Origin: Stromatinia cepivora
Lineage: Eukaryota; Ascomycota; Leotiomycetes; Helotiales; Sclerotiniaceae
Direction of reading: 5' to 3'
Assembly: GCA_014898415.1 (NCBI GenBank)
Contig: RCTD01000002.1
Span: forward strand, 682,001-746,000
DNA: 64,000 bases
In this document: piece by piece, positions 32,813 through 44,766 of the stretch
Layout of the letters: each line of letters starts with the position of its first letter
Numbering within the stretch: the first letter of the stretch is position 1
Notes under the pieces: model-generated
Database searches by the model: none
What the model was told of the DNA's origin: nothing
Seen by the model: the letters and a program-made list of their open reading frames with translations, nothing else
Position numbers and translations under genes: made by a program

Positions 32813-35029
32813 ATGTCTCAAGGAGAACTTGTCGACTTATCGCCACCCTTTGACCCAAATAATTATTCTGAGCCTTGCTTCACATGTACGAAAGTATTTT
32901 TCCAGCCCAAAAAGGCCCGTTTCGCACCTTTTTATCCCTTCGATGTGGAGGGTGGCGAGATTCTGGCATCAGCTCAAGCTAATTGCCAATGGTGCAAAAT
33001 ACTCTGTGCGGAAATTCTACTTCAAGATGAGTGTCGCGGAATGAGCGAGTCTTCTTTAAATGGGCTTAACGCAACGTTTCAATATTATACAACCGCACAA
33101 TCAGGCCTCAATATCCTCAATATACAGTTATTTGAGCCTCATCGACCTCAAGATTTCCCGCTATGCGACATTGAATTTGTGATGGTGGGAATTCCCGGTA
33201 TGTCTTGGGCCCTTGAGCCATTCTCTTGACTTTTGGAAACTCTAATGAATCTATAGAACGTTATCATATAGATAGTTCAACCTCTGGATACACATTTCCA
33301 CAGGAAACGTCTTCTCCATCATGCCGTATGCTGGCCTCCGGTTGGATTGATAATTGCATGCAAAATCATTCGAAATGCAGCGCAGATAAAATACAGTGGT
33401 TACCAGCTCGTCTCGTAGATGTTGGGCTCGACGACGGTGTAATAAAGCTTGTTGAAACGGAACAACTCTCCAAGGACCATTACTCACCGTACTTCGCATT
33501 GAGTCATAAATGGGGCGCTACCTCTGATCAATCAATTCGACTTTTAAGCAGAAACCGATTAGCATTGATGGAACATATCCCAATTGACCAGTTTACCGCT
33601 TCTCTTCAAGACGCTATTCAATTTACCAGGGACATGAAAGTTTCTTACATCTGGATAGATTCCGTGTGCATTATACAAGACTCCTTAGAAGATTGGAACG
33701 CTGAGGCAGCGGTCATGGATAAAGTCTACAGCCAGTCGCTCTGTGTTATTGCCGCCTCTTATGCTTCCAGTATTGAGGGGAGTCCCAATAAACGACTCTT
33801 CTATACTCGCACCCTAAATGACATCACATCTTGGTTGCCGGTGCATAAGTTGTTCGCAGCACATGATCAAACAAATGATCGCGAAACATTCTATAAGCTA
33901 TCACCAAAGTCTAGCTTGATTGCTAATACTCTTAGTCATTTCCCACTTTATAAACGAGGTTGGGTTTTGCAAGAACAAATTTTGAGCCCCCGAACGATAC
34001 ATTTTGGTAAGCAGCTGGTTTGGGAATGTAAAGAACAAAGGGCTTCCGAAACCTTCCCCACTGGTATACCCTTCATACCTGAGAATAATAAGTGGTTAGA
34101 AAGAAGATCCCACCACTTGTGGGGTGGGAAGGATTTTGAATCAAAAGATTGGAAATCAGGATTGCAGGCCTTCAAACATAAATTTTGGCATGACACTCTA
34201 GATCGATATCTCAGCTGCTCTCTCACCTATCCATCCGATAGACTGGTGGCAATTGGCGCGATAGCTCGAGAATATCAGAAACAACTTGACGATGTCTATC
34301 TTGCAGGGCTATGGAAGAAGGAACTACCTGGATGTCTGCTTTGGGCTTTCAACAGAGGTTCTTCATTTCCTACAAGAGCAAAACCTTATCGCTGTAAGTT
34401 GTATATTTATGTCTAAAGATCTTTCAAATGCTCTTTCTGATCAATCAGAAGGTCCCACTTGGTCGTGGGCATCACTGGATTTCTCTGATCCTGTATCTTT
34501 CGGAAAAGGATTCTTCGGATCCAGCTGTCTAGATCTAGGGTTTGCACTTGCGAGAGTTATAGCAGCCGAAGTTGCCAGTCCGCAAGGTCGAACTTACACC
34601 GAATACTACGCTGGTTATATCCGACTTGAAGGAAGAATTTATCCAATCGGGCGCGAAGATGCTCGTGAGTGGCTTCGTGTTGATGGTGATGGAATTTTTC
34701 TGGGCGATGCCTCCATCCCAAGGGACGTAAAGTCTTATCTTGATATTGAAGTGCACGAAGATGACTATTCAAATTTATGCCTCTTTCCAATTGCAGCACT
34801 TTGCCTGGATGATTACGTACCTACTAGTCTGGGCGGTGTGACTTCCATCGTTGAGTGTCTCATACTAAGAACCGTCTCGGTTGGTAGCGGGGAATTCGAG
34901 CGAGTGGGTATTGTGAGTTTCAAAGGTAGATATGGGCCTGAATGTCAAAAGCAGCCGGGATCAATCATGAATTTTGCTTTCGCAAATGATCCTTTCTCAG
35001 AGATACTCGATACTATAACAATACTGTAG
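32813..35029 (+). CDS. HET domain protein, second type
   Basis: Three exons, 32813-33197, 33257-34393 and 34452-35029, give about 699 residues. The last intron (34394-34451) is read to an AAG acceptor because the CAG three bases earlier would create a stop. The join then gives the usual YR-C-PTWSWASLDF. An N-terminal cysteine pair (CFTCTKVF) and CQWCKIL precede the domain. HET motifs are YFALSHKWG, YIWIDSVCIIQDSLEDW with VYSQSLCVIAASYA, and RGWVLQEQILSPRTIHFG with LVWECKE. This is the other common HET layout and is not a close paralogue of the gene at 1645. The role in incompatibility or another cell-death pathway is unproven. Confidence 0.85.
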
Positions 35030-35324
35030 TCAAAGAACAACAAACCTGTGGATAACTGCAACACCATACTCTATTCATATTTGAAGCTCATTCCTAGGTT
35101 GCGGACCAAGGGAAGTCTCTAACTTTCAACACCAATACTCATATAGTCGAAGATATCTCAGTGATGCTATCACCTGAGAGATACAGTGTTTCAAATTGCC
35201 AATGGTCATACTATGAGGTACAGAAGACTGGAAAATTGCAAGTCTAGGGGCTACGCCACATCTCGAATAGGATTTTAGTAACATCTAGACTAGTCCAGGC
35301 ATTAATTCTATCATTATCTATCTT
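35030..35324. other. Intergenic
   Basis: This is the 3' region of the HET gene up to the transposon insertion. No feature is seen. Confidence 0.45.
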
Positions 35325-35332
35325 CTCAGCAT
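35325..35332. repeat. Target-site duplication, left copy (CTCAGCAT)
   Basis: Identical to 35749-35756 on the other side of the hAT-type element. Confidence 0.85.
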
Positions 35333-35748
35333 CAGGGCTGGGCAAAAGATGGGGTATACCCGGCCGAAAAGCCACCCTGTTGAAGCTCTGTAGGGTAGGG
35401 TAACCACCTTATAAAATGCTTCGGATGCTATAATACCCACAAGTATATATTATATGTATAATATATTTTTGAATGAAGATTCAATATGTATAATCATATA
35501 ATATAATATTTATATCACATGATATTCGTATCACATAATATTCATATCTGATATTTCTAATTGTTCAATATAATCAAAAATAATCTCAACTTTGAATGAT
35601 AATATTAAACGATTATATGATATTTACTTTACAGTATTCTAACACCCAATAGTATTTCCGAATAACCACCTTGTAGAATCCCTACAGGGTAGGGTAACCA
35701 CCCTATAGAGGTCAAATACCCCGGGTAGGGTACGGGTGCCCAGCCTTG
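35333..35748. mobile_element. Non-autonomous hAT-type MITE (416 bp)
   Basis: The element is flanked by a perfect 8-bp direct repeat CTCAGCAT (35325-35332 and 35749-35756), the target duplication size of hAT transposons. Its ends are 12-bp inverted repeats differing at one base: CAGGGCTGGGCA at the left, and TGCCCAGCCTTG at the right (reverse complement CAAGGCTGGGCA). The C-A-R-G-G start is also typical of hAT ends. The interior is AT-rich, with no transposase. The 17-mer AGGGTAGGGTAACCACC occurs near both ends in the same orientation (35392-35408 and 35686-35702), with a partial copy at 35661-35670. These may be transposase-binding subterminal repeats. An autonomous partner would have to be elsewhere in the genome. 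Confidence 0.88.
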
Positions 35749-35756
35749 CTCAGCAT
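35749..35756. repeat. Target-site duplication, right copy (CTCAGCAT)
   Basis: Identical to 35325-35332; together they mark one insertion event. Confidence 0.85.
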
Positions 35757-36804
35757 TGATTCATGCCGCAGGTTGTTCCCCTGTCCTTGTACACTCAAGT
35801 AACACAACACCGTCTCTGTTCCATCTTTATATCATGTCCATTGATTTTATTTATCAATATTCCTTTTTACTTTATCCTGAAAATATTTTGTGTATTTCTT
35901 TCTTTCTATTTCTAAATTTTAATAGTAACCGTCAACAAGCCTGTCCTTTCCTTGAAGACAGAATAGAAGAGAAGAGGAGAGGAAATCAATAACACTGGTC
36001 GACCGAGTGCGCGCTCTATAACTCCATCCAGGGATTTAAGAGCTTCGATGGAAAAACAAAGAAGAAATGCTGTCCCTGCTCCCCTTGAAAGGAAGCGAGA
36101 TCACGTGATATGATCAAAATACATACGAAGTACTTCCAACGTATCATGACATATCAGTGGGTATTTGTGGTGTAATATCATAGCAACAGAGATCTCTTCA
36201 AATACATCAAGCATACTCTATAATTTCCATGAATACGAACCGCATCATCAAGAATGGTGAGCTCGAGTATGGACTAAAGAGAATCTAGAATTATAGAAAC
36301 AGAAAGAGCAAATGGAATGAATGGTTTACTGATATCCAAAGATTTTTAGGTTACCTATTCATAGAAAGGATAGTGTAACCATTGATGATTGTGATGTTAG
36401 CTCTTTAGAGCATTTATTTTCGACAAAACTATTCAATCATCTGCTGGGGTTTTTGAATGTGTTTTTGATATGCTGTGTCAATATAATGCCTCAAATACAG
36501 CAAAATATGTTCTACTACCCTCATATTAACCTCATATTTCTCCTTCCTCTTTTCCTTCTTCTTCTCCTTCCCCACCTCTTTCACTATCACTATTGCTCTA
36601 TCCAAATACCATCCTACACCATCCCATCTCATCGCCTCCCACAATCCTCCCTCCCCATCACATCACATCAAATCACATCAATACAACCACAAATCCCGTA
36701 ATCAGAACACCCAATTGACAATTCCACTCCCTTTCCGCCCTTCCATTCCCATCCTCCTCCTCTTTCCCTTTACCACCATCTCCATCCTCCCATCTCCTCC
36801 TATC
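35757..36804. other. Intergenic
   Basis: AT-rich, then strongly pyrimidine-rich on the plus strand from about 36530. No gene is supported. The small pyrimidine-rich frames are low complexity. Confidence 0.4.
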
Positions 36805-37110
36805 CTATATCCCCAGCATATCCTTCCGCTTCCAAACATCATACCTTATCACCGCATGCAAGTCCCCCGAAATCTTATCCCTCAACTCTAAATTCGGATC
36901 TGTGAATGACGAAGCTAATGAAGGATTAGGAATTTTATGTTGCCAGATTAAAATCCTCTCTTTCCCATCCGTCCCATCCTTCCCCCGCGAATTTTCATCC
37001 CCATCAAAAGAGCTAGGAACTTTCCGCTCCCACCTCTCTCTCCTCCTTTCCCGTACCAAAAACCCGAGGTTGCATGGTGTTTGGATATTGTATTAATATT
37101 GATATTGATT
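36805..37110 (-). CDS. Possible last exon of an unrecognised gene
   Basis: A minus-strand frame open from just above 37059 (it extends back to about 37100, where a TAA closes it) down to a TAG at about 36805 reads as ordinary protein: GFLVRERRRERWERKVP, then ERILIWQHKIPNPSLASSF and LRDKISGDLHAVIRYDVWKR. A separate ATG-initiated frame (37013-37213) overlaps its beginning, but I found no acceptable intron to join the two. The 5' limit, start codon and family are therefore unknown, and chance cannot be excluded. Confidence 0.3.
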
Positions 37111-37213
37111 CTTCTTCTTTTGACGGAATAGAAATAGCGTGATTATGAAGATGATGATCATTTCCGATTTTCTTCATCTGTTCGAAAAAAGAAATAGAAC
37201 TAGATGGAGACAT

Positions 37214-38522
37214 TTAGAAAAATGAGAAATGAAAAATTGAAGTTTATTCATCTACTTTGATCTTAATATTTATTTCAAGAAAATATATATCAAAATCAAA
37301 ATCGAATCCAAAATTCTATAGTAAATATATGTGTTCCATCCAGCCTACATATATATTATACATATACACTCCTCACAAATTACTCCAGTAGAGTGATCTA
37401 ACAATCCTCTTCAAAATGAGGCGCAGTAAACAAGGCTTAGCTTAGAAGTAAGCCTTTTACAATCCCAATCCCATTCCCATTCCTCCTACCTTATTACTAC
37501 CTCGTCTTATTACACTAACATCAAATCTCCAACCTGTCTTATGAATCATAATCATAATCAAACCCTCAACTTTTATACCTATATACGATTCCACATTCCC
37601 ATACTCTAATAAAACGAGAGAATTTGAATTTTTCTATACTGGTCTGGTAGTGAATTTCTAACTCGTAACCATCATCTAGTTACCTGTACCTACTGACTTA
37701 GGTACCTAGGTAAGGTTGGTTTACCAAGTTTCGAATATATAACGCGGGGTATTAATTAAATCTTTCCCGCTAATTTTTACCTAACAGATAGATACGACAT
37801 ACCTAGTATTCTGGTATTCTGGATATCGCGAATCTTACCCAACATCAAAGATACTTTGAGACTTAAGTATATACGATTACTGAAATCAGATAGAAGAGAT
37901 ACTAGAAAAATCAACATGATAATTCTCGACTGCCTTTATTTTCCTCACAAAAAGTTCTACGAATGAGTACCTATTTGATCATAATTCTAGTATTTAATCC
38001 GTAAGCAATAAACCGTATCATATCAATCCAACAAGAACGAGAGAAAGAAAAAACCCAAAAAACCATGAATATCCTTGACATACAGTAATTCCTTTCCATC
38101 ATAACACATATTCATTCGTTCAGTGAATATGATCTCTCTACTAGATGAATCACGCCTCATTATTGAGTATTCAATATCTTATGATTGTACCTTGGTAGGT
38201 AGGTGAACCTCTTTATGCTTGTTTTATAGGATAGGATATATGAAGCGTGAGTGAGATGGCAACAGTTTGTTAATAACAATAACACCCAACGTTGGATCCA
38301 AGCTCACTGCATAAATAAATAAATCTCACCTCCAAAACTGCTTTGTTGTCCGATTTCCCAACGAAATAAAATCCCGTTGAACAGCAGCCCATCCTAATTC
38401 TCACACTATTTCTCCAATCCGTCGTCAAGAAATTGCGGCTGTGATCGAGTCTTGCTTCTTGATATCAGCTATCCTCATCATCGCAACTATTTACCCTACC
38501 ATCTCACCATCTCACCTCTAAA
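37214..38522. other. Intergenic, upstream of the alpha/beta hydrolase
   Basis: AT-rich region with one copy of the palindrome TACCTAGGTA at 37703-37712 (three more lie at 24.5-25.4 kb). The final 100 bp are pyrimidine-rich, as expected of a fungal leader before the start at 38523. No gene is seen. Confidence 0.4.
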
Positions 38523-39341
38523 ATGTCTACCCAAGCCCTAACCCCAACCACAAAGACAAAACCTACCCTCGTCCTACTATCAGGAAGCTGGCACAATCCC
38601 GAAAACTACCGCAAACTCACCTCCACACTCGCAAACCAAGGTTATGATCTCCAAATCCCCGTCCTCCCAACCATGAACGGAGATCAACCACCCACCGCCG
38701 ACCTATACACCGATATCGAATTCGTCAAATCCTACGTTGGTGACCTCGTCGATAAAGGCCAGCATGTTATTGTTCTCATGCATTCATACGGAGGACAAGT
38801 AGGTACGAATGCACTTATTGAACTCGGCGTTGATGCGCGAAAAGCCAAGGGATTACCTGGTGGAGTGGTGCATTTGATGTATATTACGGCGTTTATGCTA
38901 TTGGAAGGCGAGATGATGATGGATAAAGTGCGACTTTTTGGACACGAGGAGTTGATTCCTATAGTGTTTTCCGTGGCGGATGATGGGACTCATGTGCATG
39001 CTGATCCGAAGAAACTGTTGGTTGGTTCCACTCCCGGCGATCAAGTGGAGGAAGGAGAAATTGAAGAATATGTTGCGACCCTGAGTCGATGGAATGGTAA
39101 TGCTATGTACCAGAAGTTGAAGGAGAGAGCGGCATGGAGAGATATTGAGATTAGTTATGTGGTGACGTTGAAAGATATGACGGTTTTTCTTGATTATCAG
39201 ATGAGTATGGTGGATGCGGTGAAGAAAGAGGGAAAGGAGTTTAAGGTTTATGAATTGGAGACGGGACATTCTCCAAATTTGACTATGACGGATAAATTGG
39301 TGAAGATCATTTTGGAGGTTGCTGAGAAATATCGGGCATGA
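38523..39341 (+). CDS. Alpha/beta hydrolase (AB_hydrolase_6 type)
   Basis: A single-exon frame of 272 residues. The N-terminal strand PTLVLLSGSWHNPENYRKL is typical of the plant methyl-esterase/salicylate-esterase-like fungal subfamily. The nucleophile elbow is MHSYGGQ with Ser88, and the C-terminal catalytic His lies in ETGHSPNLT (about 249). An acidic residue between them completes the expected triad but is not pinpointed. There is no signal peptide, so it is probably cytosolic. The substrate is unknown; relatives are annotated as esterases or as tailoring enzymes. It stands alone, without cluster neighbours. Confidence 0.82.
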   Translation: MSTQALTPTTKTKPTLVLLSGSWHNPENYRKLTSTLANQGYDLQIPVLPTMNGDQPPTADLYTDIEFVKSYVGDLVDKGQHVIVLMHSYGGQVGTNALIELGVDARKAKGLPGGVVHLMYITAFMLLEGEMMMDKVRLFGHEELIPIVFSVADDGTHVHADPKKLLVGSTPGDQVEEGEIEEYVATLSRWNGNAMYQKLKERAAWRDIEISYVVTLKDMTVFLDYQMSMVDAVKKEGKEFKVYELETGHSPNLTMTDKLVKIILEVAEKYRA

Positions 39342-40632
39342 TGATGGTGGGTTGAAGAAACGCTGGCGCTCGTTTATAAGGTCTTGAAACCACGGAGGGG
39401 ATTTCATTCATTTAGTATAATTGTTAGCAATTGATTCAATGTCATTCTTTCAAACTTACTACTCGCCGATATGTGCTAATCTCTTGAGGCTCAGCACTGT
39501 CATGGCTATGAATCTCACTCCTTTTCATGTCGCGTCCGACCTGGCTTTATAATTTCATGCGAATCTTTTGTACTTGATATCGGACATTTAGGAATCAAAC
39601 TTCACTCGACAAAGCTACCTGAAAATGGTTTTCAAGTAGGATGCTGAGCTAAATGGAATGCGGAGTGAGATTTTTGATGTGGATGAGGTGGTCTACCCCA
39701 AATAACTCCATATTAATAATTCTTACTGTCGCGTTCTCATGTCAGTGTCATGGCCAAAAATGACCATTGGATCAAGAAGCATTGAAAACTGCAAAGTACA
39801 CCCAGCGCAATTGCTCAGAATGGCGATGCAGAAACTACGTCATAATACACGGCTCAACAATAAGAATTGCATTGTCATAACTAGCAAAGATGAGAACTAC
39901 CCATCCTCACAAACCCCATACAAATCCTCATATATTTGTATCGTAAAGAAAAAAAAAAGGGGGGGGGGGGACACTGATTCAATACACAGGTCCTCACCCT
40001 CCATAAATCTAAACCCTCGGAAAGAATTAGTAAACACATACTCAAGTTACCTATTCCGTACAAAAACATGCTTCATGCATCGAGAACACGAACACCCCAA
40101 AAATAGCATCATGGTGACCAAATAAAGAATAATCCCCGTTCACGCCTTACAATGCATGCACATTCGCAATCACATTCAAAAGTAGCATTTACACCGTTCG
40201 GTACTTCCATGTAGAGTAATATCCATTTGCTATCTTGTGCAGGATAAATTCACATCGTCGTATCGTATCTGCGGGGTTGAATCTATGACTATGGTATTGC
40301 GCTCGTGAGGTCGTACAGAAGATCTCCTCCCACTTTTGGGGATGTGAATTTCTGGGTGTTTATTGGTAGGTTATGAGAGAAGGAGTATGTGTGCATGGGT
40401 TTTGAAGATACGAGAGTAGCCGGTACGAGAAGTTGATTTGTGCAGAATACATTACGTGCATTGTTGTCTGTGCAAATACAAGCTTTCTACGGAGTAAGTG
40501 ACTTTCGTGGATTTTTATCATATGTTACTTTGAAATAGGTATGGATGGATATATACGGAGTAGAAGTTTGTACTCGTGCAGGAAGGAAGCACAGTATTGT
40601 TTATCAATTGATATTTTTGGATTTGGGTTAGT

Positions 40633-40653
40633 GAGAGAGAGAGAGAGAGAGAG
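40633..40653. repeat. (GA)n microsatellite
   Basis: An uninterrupted run of about ten GA units. Confidence 0.85.
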
Positions 40654-40730
40654 CAGTGATGAGAACGGGCGGTCCGGAGATAGGTAATATATAAAATGGA
40701 GTTAGAGGATCCGGGAATGGATGGGGTATA

Positions 40731-40785
40731 TTCGTATATGATTCGTATATGATTCGTATATGATTTGTATATGATTCGTATATTT
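40731..40785. repeat. Tandem repeat, 11-bp unit TTCGTATATGA
   Basis: About five copies, one with a C-to-T change, the last one partial. Confidence 0.85.
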
Positions 40786-42738
40786 AATTCGTATGTATAG
40801 TTTGTGTGTTCGAAAGCATAGGTATTTGTGTGATTTGTGAGTTTTGTATGATTAATGTCTTTCCTTTATGAAAATGAAAATAACCAAGCCAAGGCCCGAA
40901 ATGCTTCCATAAAGTTCAATTATTCTTTCCATGATCCATTTCTTATTTATTTTTCATGGTTCATAATTCGAGGATGGATTGAGCGGGTCGAGGAAAATTA
41001 TCATCGACAGCACTTGCAGGACTAGAGTACGTTGATGACGATGGAAAGGTTTCATCTAGGAGTAGGTAGAAGTGGACGAGGATTATCTAAGGTGAATCTG
41101 TAATTTGGTCGAGATGATGAATTGGTCAGTGCTCTCATTTGATTCGTTGAAAGTGCTTTATGTTCATATACCAAGTCCTTAGGATAAGATCATAGCTAAA
41201 GTTCCTTGGAGATGCTGAAATATTCGGGCATTGGAGGTTTTTCTGTTGATTTATCTGTGTGATCGCTAGGAATGAATGGATTTTGAACTTCTCCAGCTAG
41301 TCCGTCCCTGATTAGGAAAGTACCTAGTTGATTGTGATGGATGTTAATGTTAATGTTGATGTTGACTGCGGTGGTTTGCTGATTGACGAATAATATTGAC
41401 TGATAATGAAAACACGGCAGAATCGATAGAAAAGAAAGAGCTTGGTGGAACATGAGTTAAGAAATACGAAATAGATAGGGAATTAAATAAGATCTCAGCG
41501 TCTTGGGCGTTAAAACTTAGATTTCTTCAGCTGTACAAGGGGGGGGTTTCTTAATGCGGTAACAAAATATGCATATCTTTTCCTTGATAAAGTATGAAGT
41601 TGAAGTTACGAGGTTATTTTGACCCATTGAACAGTTAATGTCAGAGATAATGTGTGAGATGACAGGTCGGAACGGGAAGGGGAGTGAAGGAGAAGGAGAA
41701 GGAGATGTAATTATTGCTGCTTTTATGATGCATATTTAGATGCACAGAGATGTATAAGTTGAATGTACTCCGTATAGTTATCATCTACCCTGTTAGGGAA
41801 TACATTGCGAAGGTACTAAATGTATATTTGGTATAGTAACACTGTCTACGGGTAGTATTTAGTATTTCTGAGAGTGTAACAGGAGTATCATATCATAGTA
41901 TGACAGAAAGGCTGAATGTTCTAAAACAGCAAACTTCCTTTTTCATTTCAATTTGTATCACCAAGGAAGTCGGTAAAGAATCTACGGAGAACGGATTATT
42001 CTCCGGATAACATGACATGCTGAGGTAATCAATTAAGCATTATATTGACCCATCCAAGAAACTTTCCAACGGTTTACATATCGGCTCATCTTTTTTTCTT
42101 GTCCGATACGAGTGCCACATGCAGGTAGGTAGGTATTGTATGATGCTGTTAATAAATAAGTAATGATAATACATACATCGCCTTCGCCTTCGCTTCCTTT
42201 ACCATCTTCACAATACATCCCAAATAAGAGGTATCGAATGATGTTATCGAACGACCTCCGGTTTAAGTTTGGAAGTTCTGAGCTTCAAGACATCTTGAGG
42301 GAGAAGTAATCTCAAATACTCTCAAAAATGTCAGATACCTCATCTCAATTTTTACTTTAATTGAAACTATCGTAAAGCTAATTCAGCCTCCTACTCAATA
42401 ATAGTATTTATAAAAAGAATTGTGCCGAAAAGAGGGAAAAATGTTTAAATTCAACCAATCATATTAAAGAGTGAGACTCATTCAATCATTTAGACTAAAC
42501 TTAAAGCAGTCATTTTTACCATACCAAGAAAATTTGTTTGTACGCGACGCAAATTTGTTCAATTGCAACGCTAGTCCGTACTCTGTACACAGTAGATTCC
42601 GAAAGAAAAGAAAAAAGTTATTTTTTTTCGCTACTTGCTTACTTACTGGGTAATTACAGTGCAGCACAGTGCAGTCACAGTCCCGTATATTCAGAACTTA
42701 CCGGCAATTATTATTTTCCTATCTCTATCTAAGGTTAA

Positions 42739-42773
42739 CGCTACCGCTACCGCTACCGCTACCGCTACCGCTA
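42739..42773. repeat. (CTACCG)5 microsatellite
   Basis: Five perfect 6-bp units in the pyrimidine-rich region upstream of the WSC gene. Confidence 0.85.
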
Positions 42774-43339
42774 ACTGACTACCTACCTCTCTCTCTCTTT
42801 CTCTCTTTCCATCATTCCTCCTCCTCCTCCTCCATTGACTCCCTCCAAAACTCCACATTAAATCCAATCTCCTACTACTTCCTTTTTTTTTCCCTTTTTC
42901 GTCTCGTTCCTCTGTTGCTCGTTCCTCGTTCCTCTGTCCTTGGTCTTCTTCTCGTCTTTTCTCTTTTTTTACATCAACAAAAGCTCAACTTTACATTCGT
43001 TCTTATTAATTCGCACTTTTGTTTTGAAGAGGGCAGGACTTTCCAATCTCTTAATAAATTCCAAAAGAGTGAAATGGCTATCATCGTCATCACTATATGA
43101 CGAATTGGTTTGATTGATTGACTGGTTAATTGATCGAATTCATTCAATGGAATACCTTGATTGATATCTCATATACTAATCCCGTTCGTTTGCAATACGG
43201 CATTCCACCCTCTCAAACATTCCGTTAACGGTTGTCCAGCAACATCCAAGACATATATCATCATCGATAATCATACCATTGAAATAAACCATTAAAGTCG
43301 ACCCGGAGATACTCACTCCTCAAAAGTAACCCATCCACC

Positions 43340-44766
43340 ATGTTTCACTCGCTGCGAGATTTTTATCGACTTGGGGTCGCTGCCATATTCATTTTTGCCC
43401 TTATCGAACATGTCAACGGAATCGCTATGGAGTATTGTTCAGGCTTGAATACTGGCGCTGGCAGCGGAAGTAGGTCAACCTGTATAGATCAATCTGGGAT
43501 ATACCCTTACTGATCTTTACCTCTTTATAGATTTCTCTATTTACCAATCGGATGGTCTATGCCACGATTTCTGCGTCGCTGAATATGCATTTGCTATAGT
43601 GCAAGGAGAATATTGTTGGTGTTCGAATTATGTACCTGGAACTACAACGTCGACGAGTGACTGCAGTGCCCCATGTCCAGGTTACCCAGATGATACTTGT
43701 GGTGGGCGTGGTACGTACGGATATATGTCATTGGCACTATCTCCATCGGGGACAAAAGGAGCTACAACTTCATCAACTTCATCTGTGGCGGTCAGTACCC
43801 AAATAAAATCTCTTTCTTCCTTTCTTTCTCTTCAATTCTCAGCTCTATCAGTCTTGTCAACATCTACATTGTTTGCAGCGTGCCTTGACTGGCAATCAAT
43901 TTGACTCTTTTTCAATGTTAGGTAACTACTTCGAGTTCGAGTCTTGGAGAAGTGACTACAACCGTCACTGAAATTTCTTCCATCGATCCACCCGTATGAG
44001 CATTTCTTCGATTTTGAGAATTTCTAGATTTTTATCTATTATAATATCACTGAGTTGAAATTATCAAACTAATTTTCCTGAACAGAAAACTACTACGTCA
44101 ACAAGTACCTCGGATACCTCTACTACTACTCCATCAATACAGCAAACTACAGTAGCCGCTCAAAAATCAACCATATCCGATTCGACAAGTTCTACCTGGA
44201 CGCCAACTCCAATCATATCACTTGAAACTATCACAGGACAAGTACGTACTGTTACTGTTACACCAACTGCACCACCAAGCGAATCAAGCACTTCATCGGT
44301 CTCGAAAAAAAGTGGAGGTGGCTTAACAACTGGAGATGCTGTGGGTCTCACAATTGGTCTGGTAGCTTTGATTGCAATTATTGCCGGTGTTACATACTTC
44401 TGTATAAGGAAGAGAAGGCAAGAGAAGGCTGAAGAATATGCTGCCGTCAACAGTCGAAGGGAAAGCTTAGCTGGCGTTGGCGGACCAATTCCATCAAGAA
44501 CCATGAGCGAGAATTCACGATATGTTCTCGGTACCGATGGAAGACGTGTCGTAGAAAGATGGGAACCAGAATTAAATACACCTGGATCGAGGGGAAGCCA
44601 ATTAATGCCTGTGGATCCAAGATTAGATCCGTTTGCTGCTGTCTATCAACGTGGAGAGAACAAGAGTCGGGAAAGCATCAACACCATACGAGATGATCAC
44701 GACTATTCTAGGCGTGTCCATCAACAAGGACCGATACTTCGAGCTGTCAATCCTGATCCTGATTAA
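43340..44766 (+). CDS. WSC-domain cell wall integrity sensor (Wsc1-like)
   Basis: Four exons, 43340-43469, 43531-43790, 43922-43993 and 44086-44766, give about 380 residues. The layout is a signal peptide (VAAIFIFALIEHVNG), a Cys-rich WSC domain at about 33-118 (YCSGLNTG, LCHDFC, GEYCWCSNY, CPGYPDDTCGG, YGYMSL), a Ser/Thr-rich stalk, one transmembrane helix at about 240-261 (VGLTIGLVALIAIIAGVTYF), and a cytoplasmic tail. The tail (KRRQEKAEEY, RYVLGTDGRRVVERWEPEL, MPVDPRLDPFAAVYQRGENK, SRRVHQQGPI) matches the Wsc1/Slg1 type of filamentous ascomycetes. Known role: senses wall stress and activates Rho1-Pkc1-MAPK signalling through Rom2. The intron at 43791-43921 uses the GTTAG acceptor; the earlier TTTGCAG would shift the frame. 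Confidence 0.88.

Larger units (their letters stand above)
39342..43339. other. 4-kb gene-poor region upstream of the WSC sensor gene
   Basis: No gene can be supported. It contains an A/G homopolymer junction (about 39951-39970), a GA microsatellite, a degenerate 11-bp tandem repeat, a CTACCG microsatellite, and a very pyrimidine-rich last 600 bp. Open frames at 39739-40125 and 42669-43100 are low complexity or run through homopolymers, and I reject them. It may include a long 5' leader or distant regulatory elements of the WSC gene. Confidence 0.4.

Noticed and set aside
38898..39407. 169-codon minus-strand ORF
   Set aside because: It is antisense to the alpha/beta hydrolase and has no family features.
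39739..40125. 128-codon ORF
   Set aside because: It runs through an A9-G10 homopolymer junction, has no recognisable motif and starts in AT-rich intergenic DNA.
42669..43100. 143-codon ORF upstream of the WSC gene
   Set aside because: It has no ATG start and is low complexity, arising from pyrimidine tracts and a CTACCG repeat.
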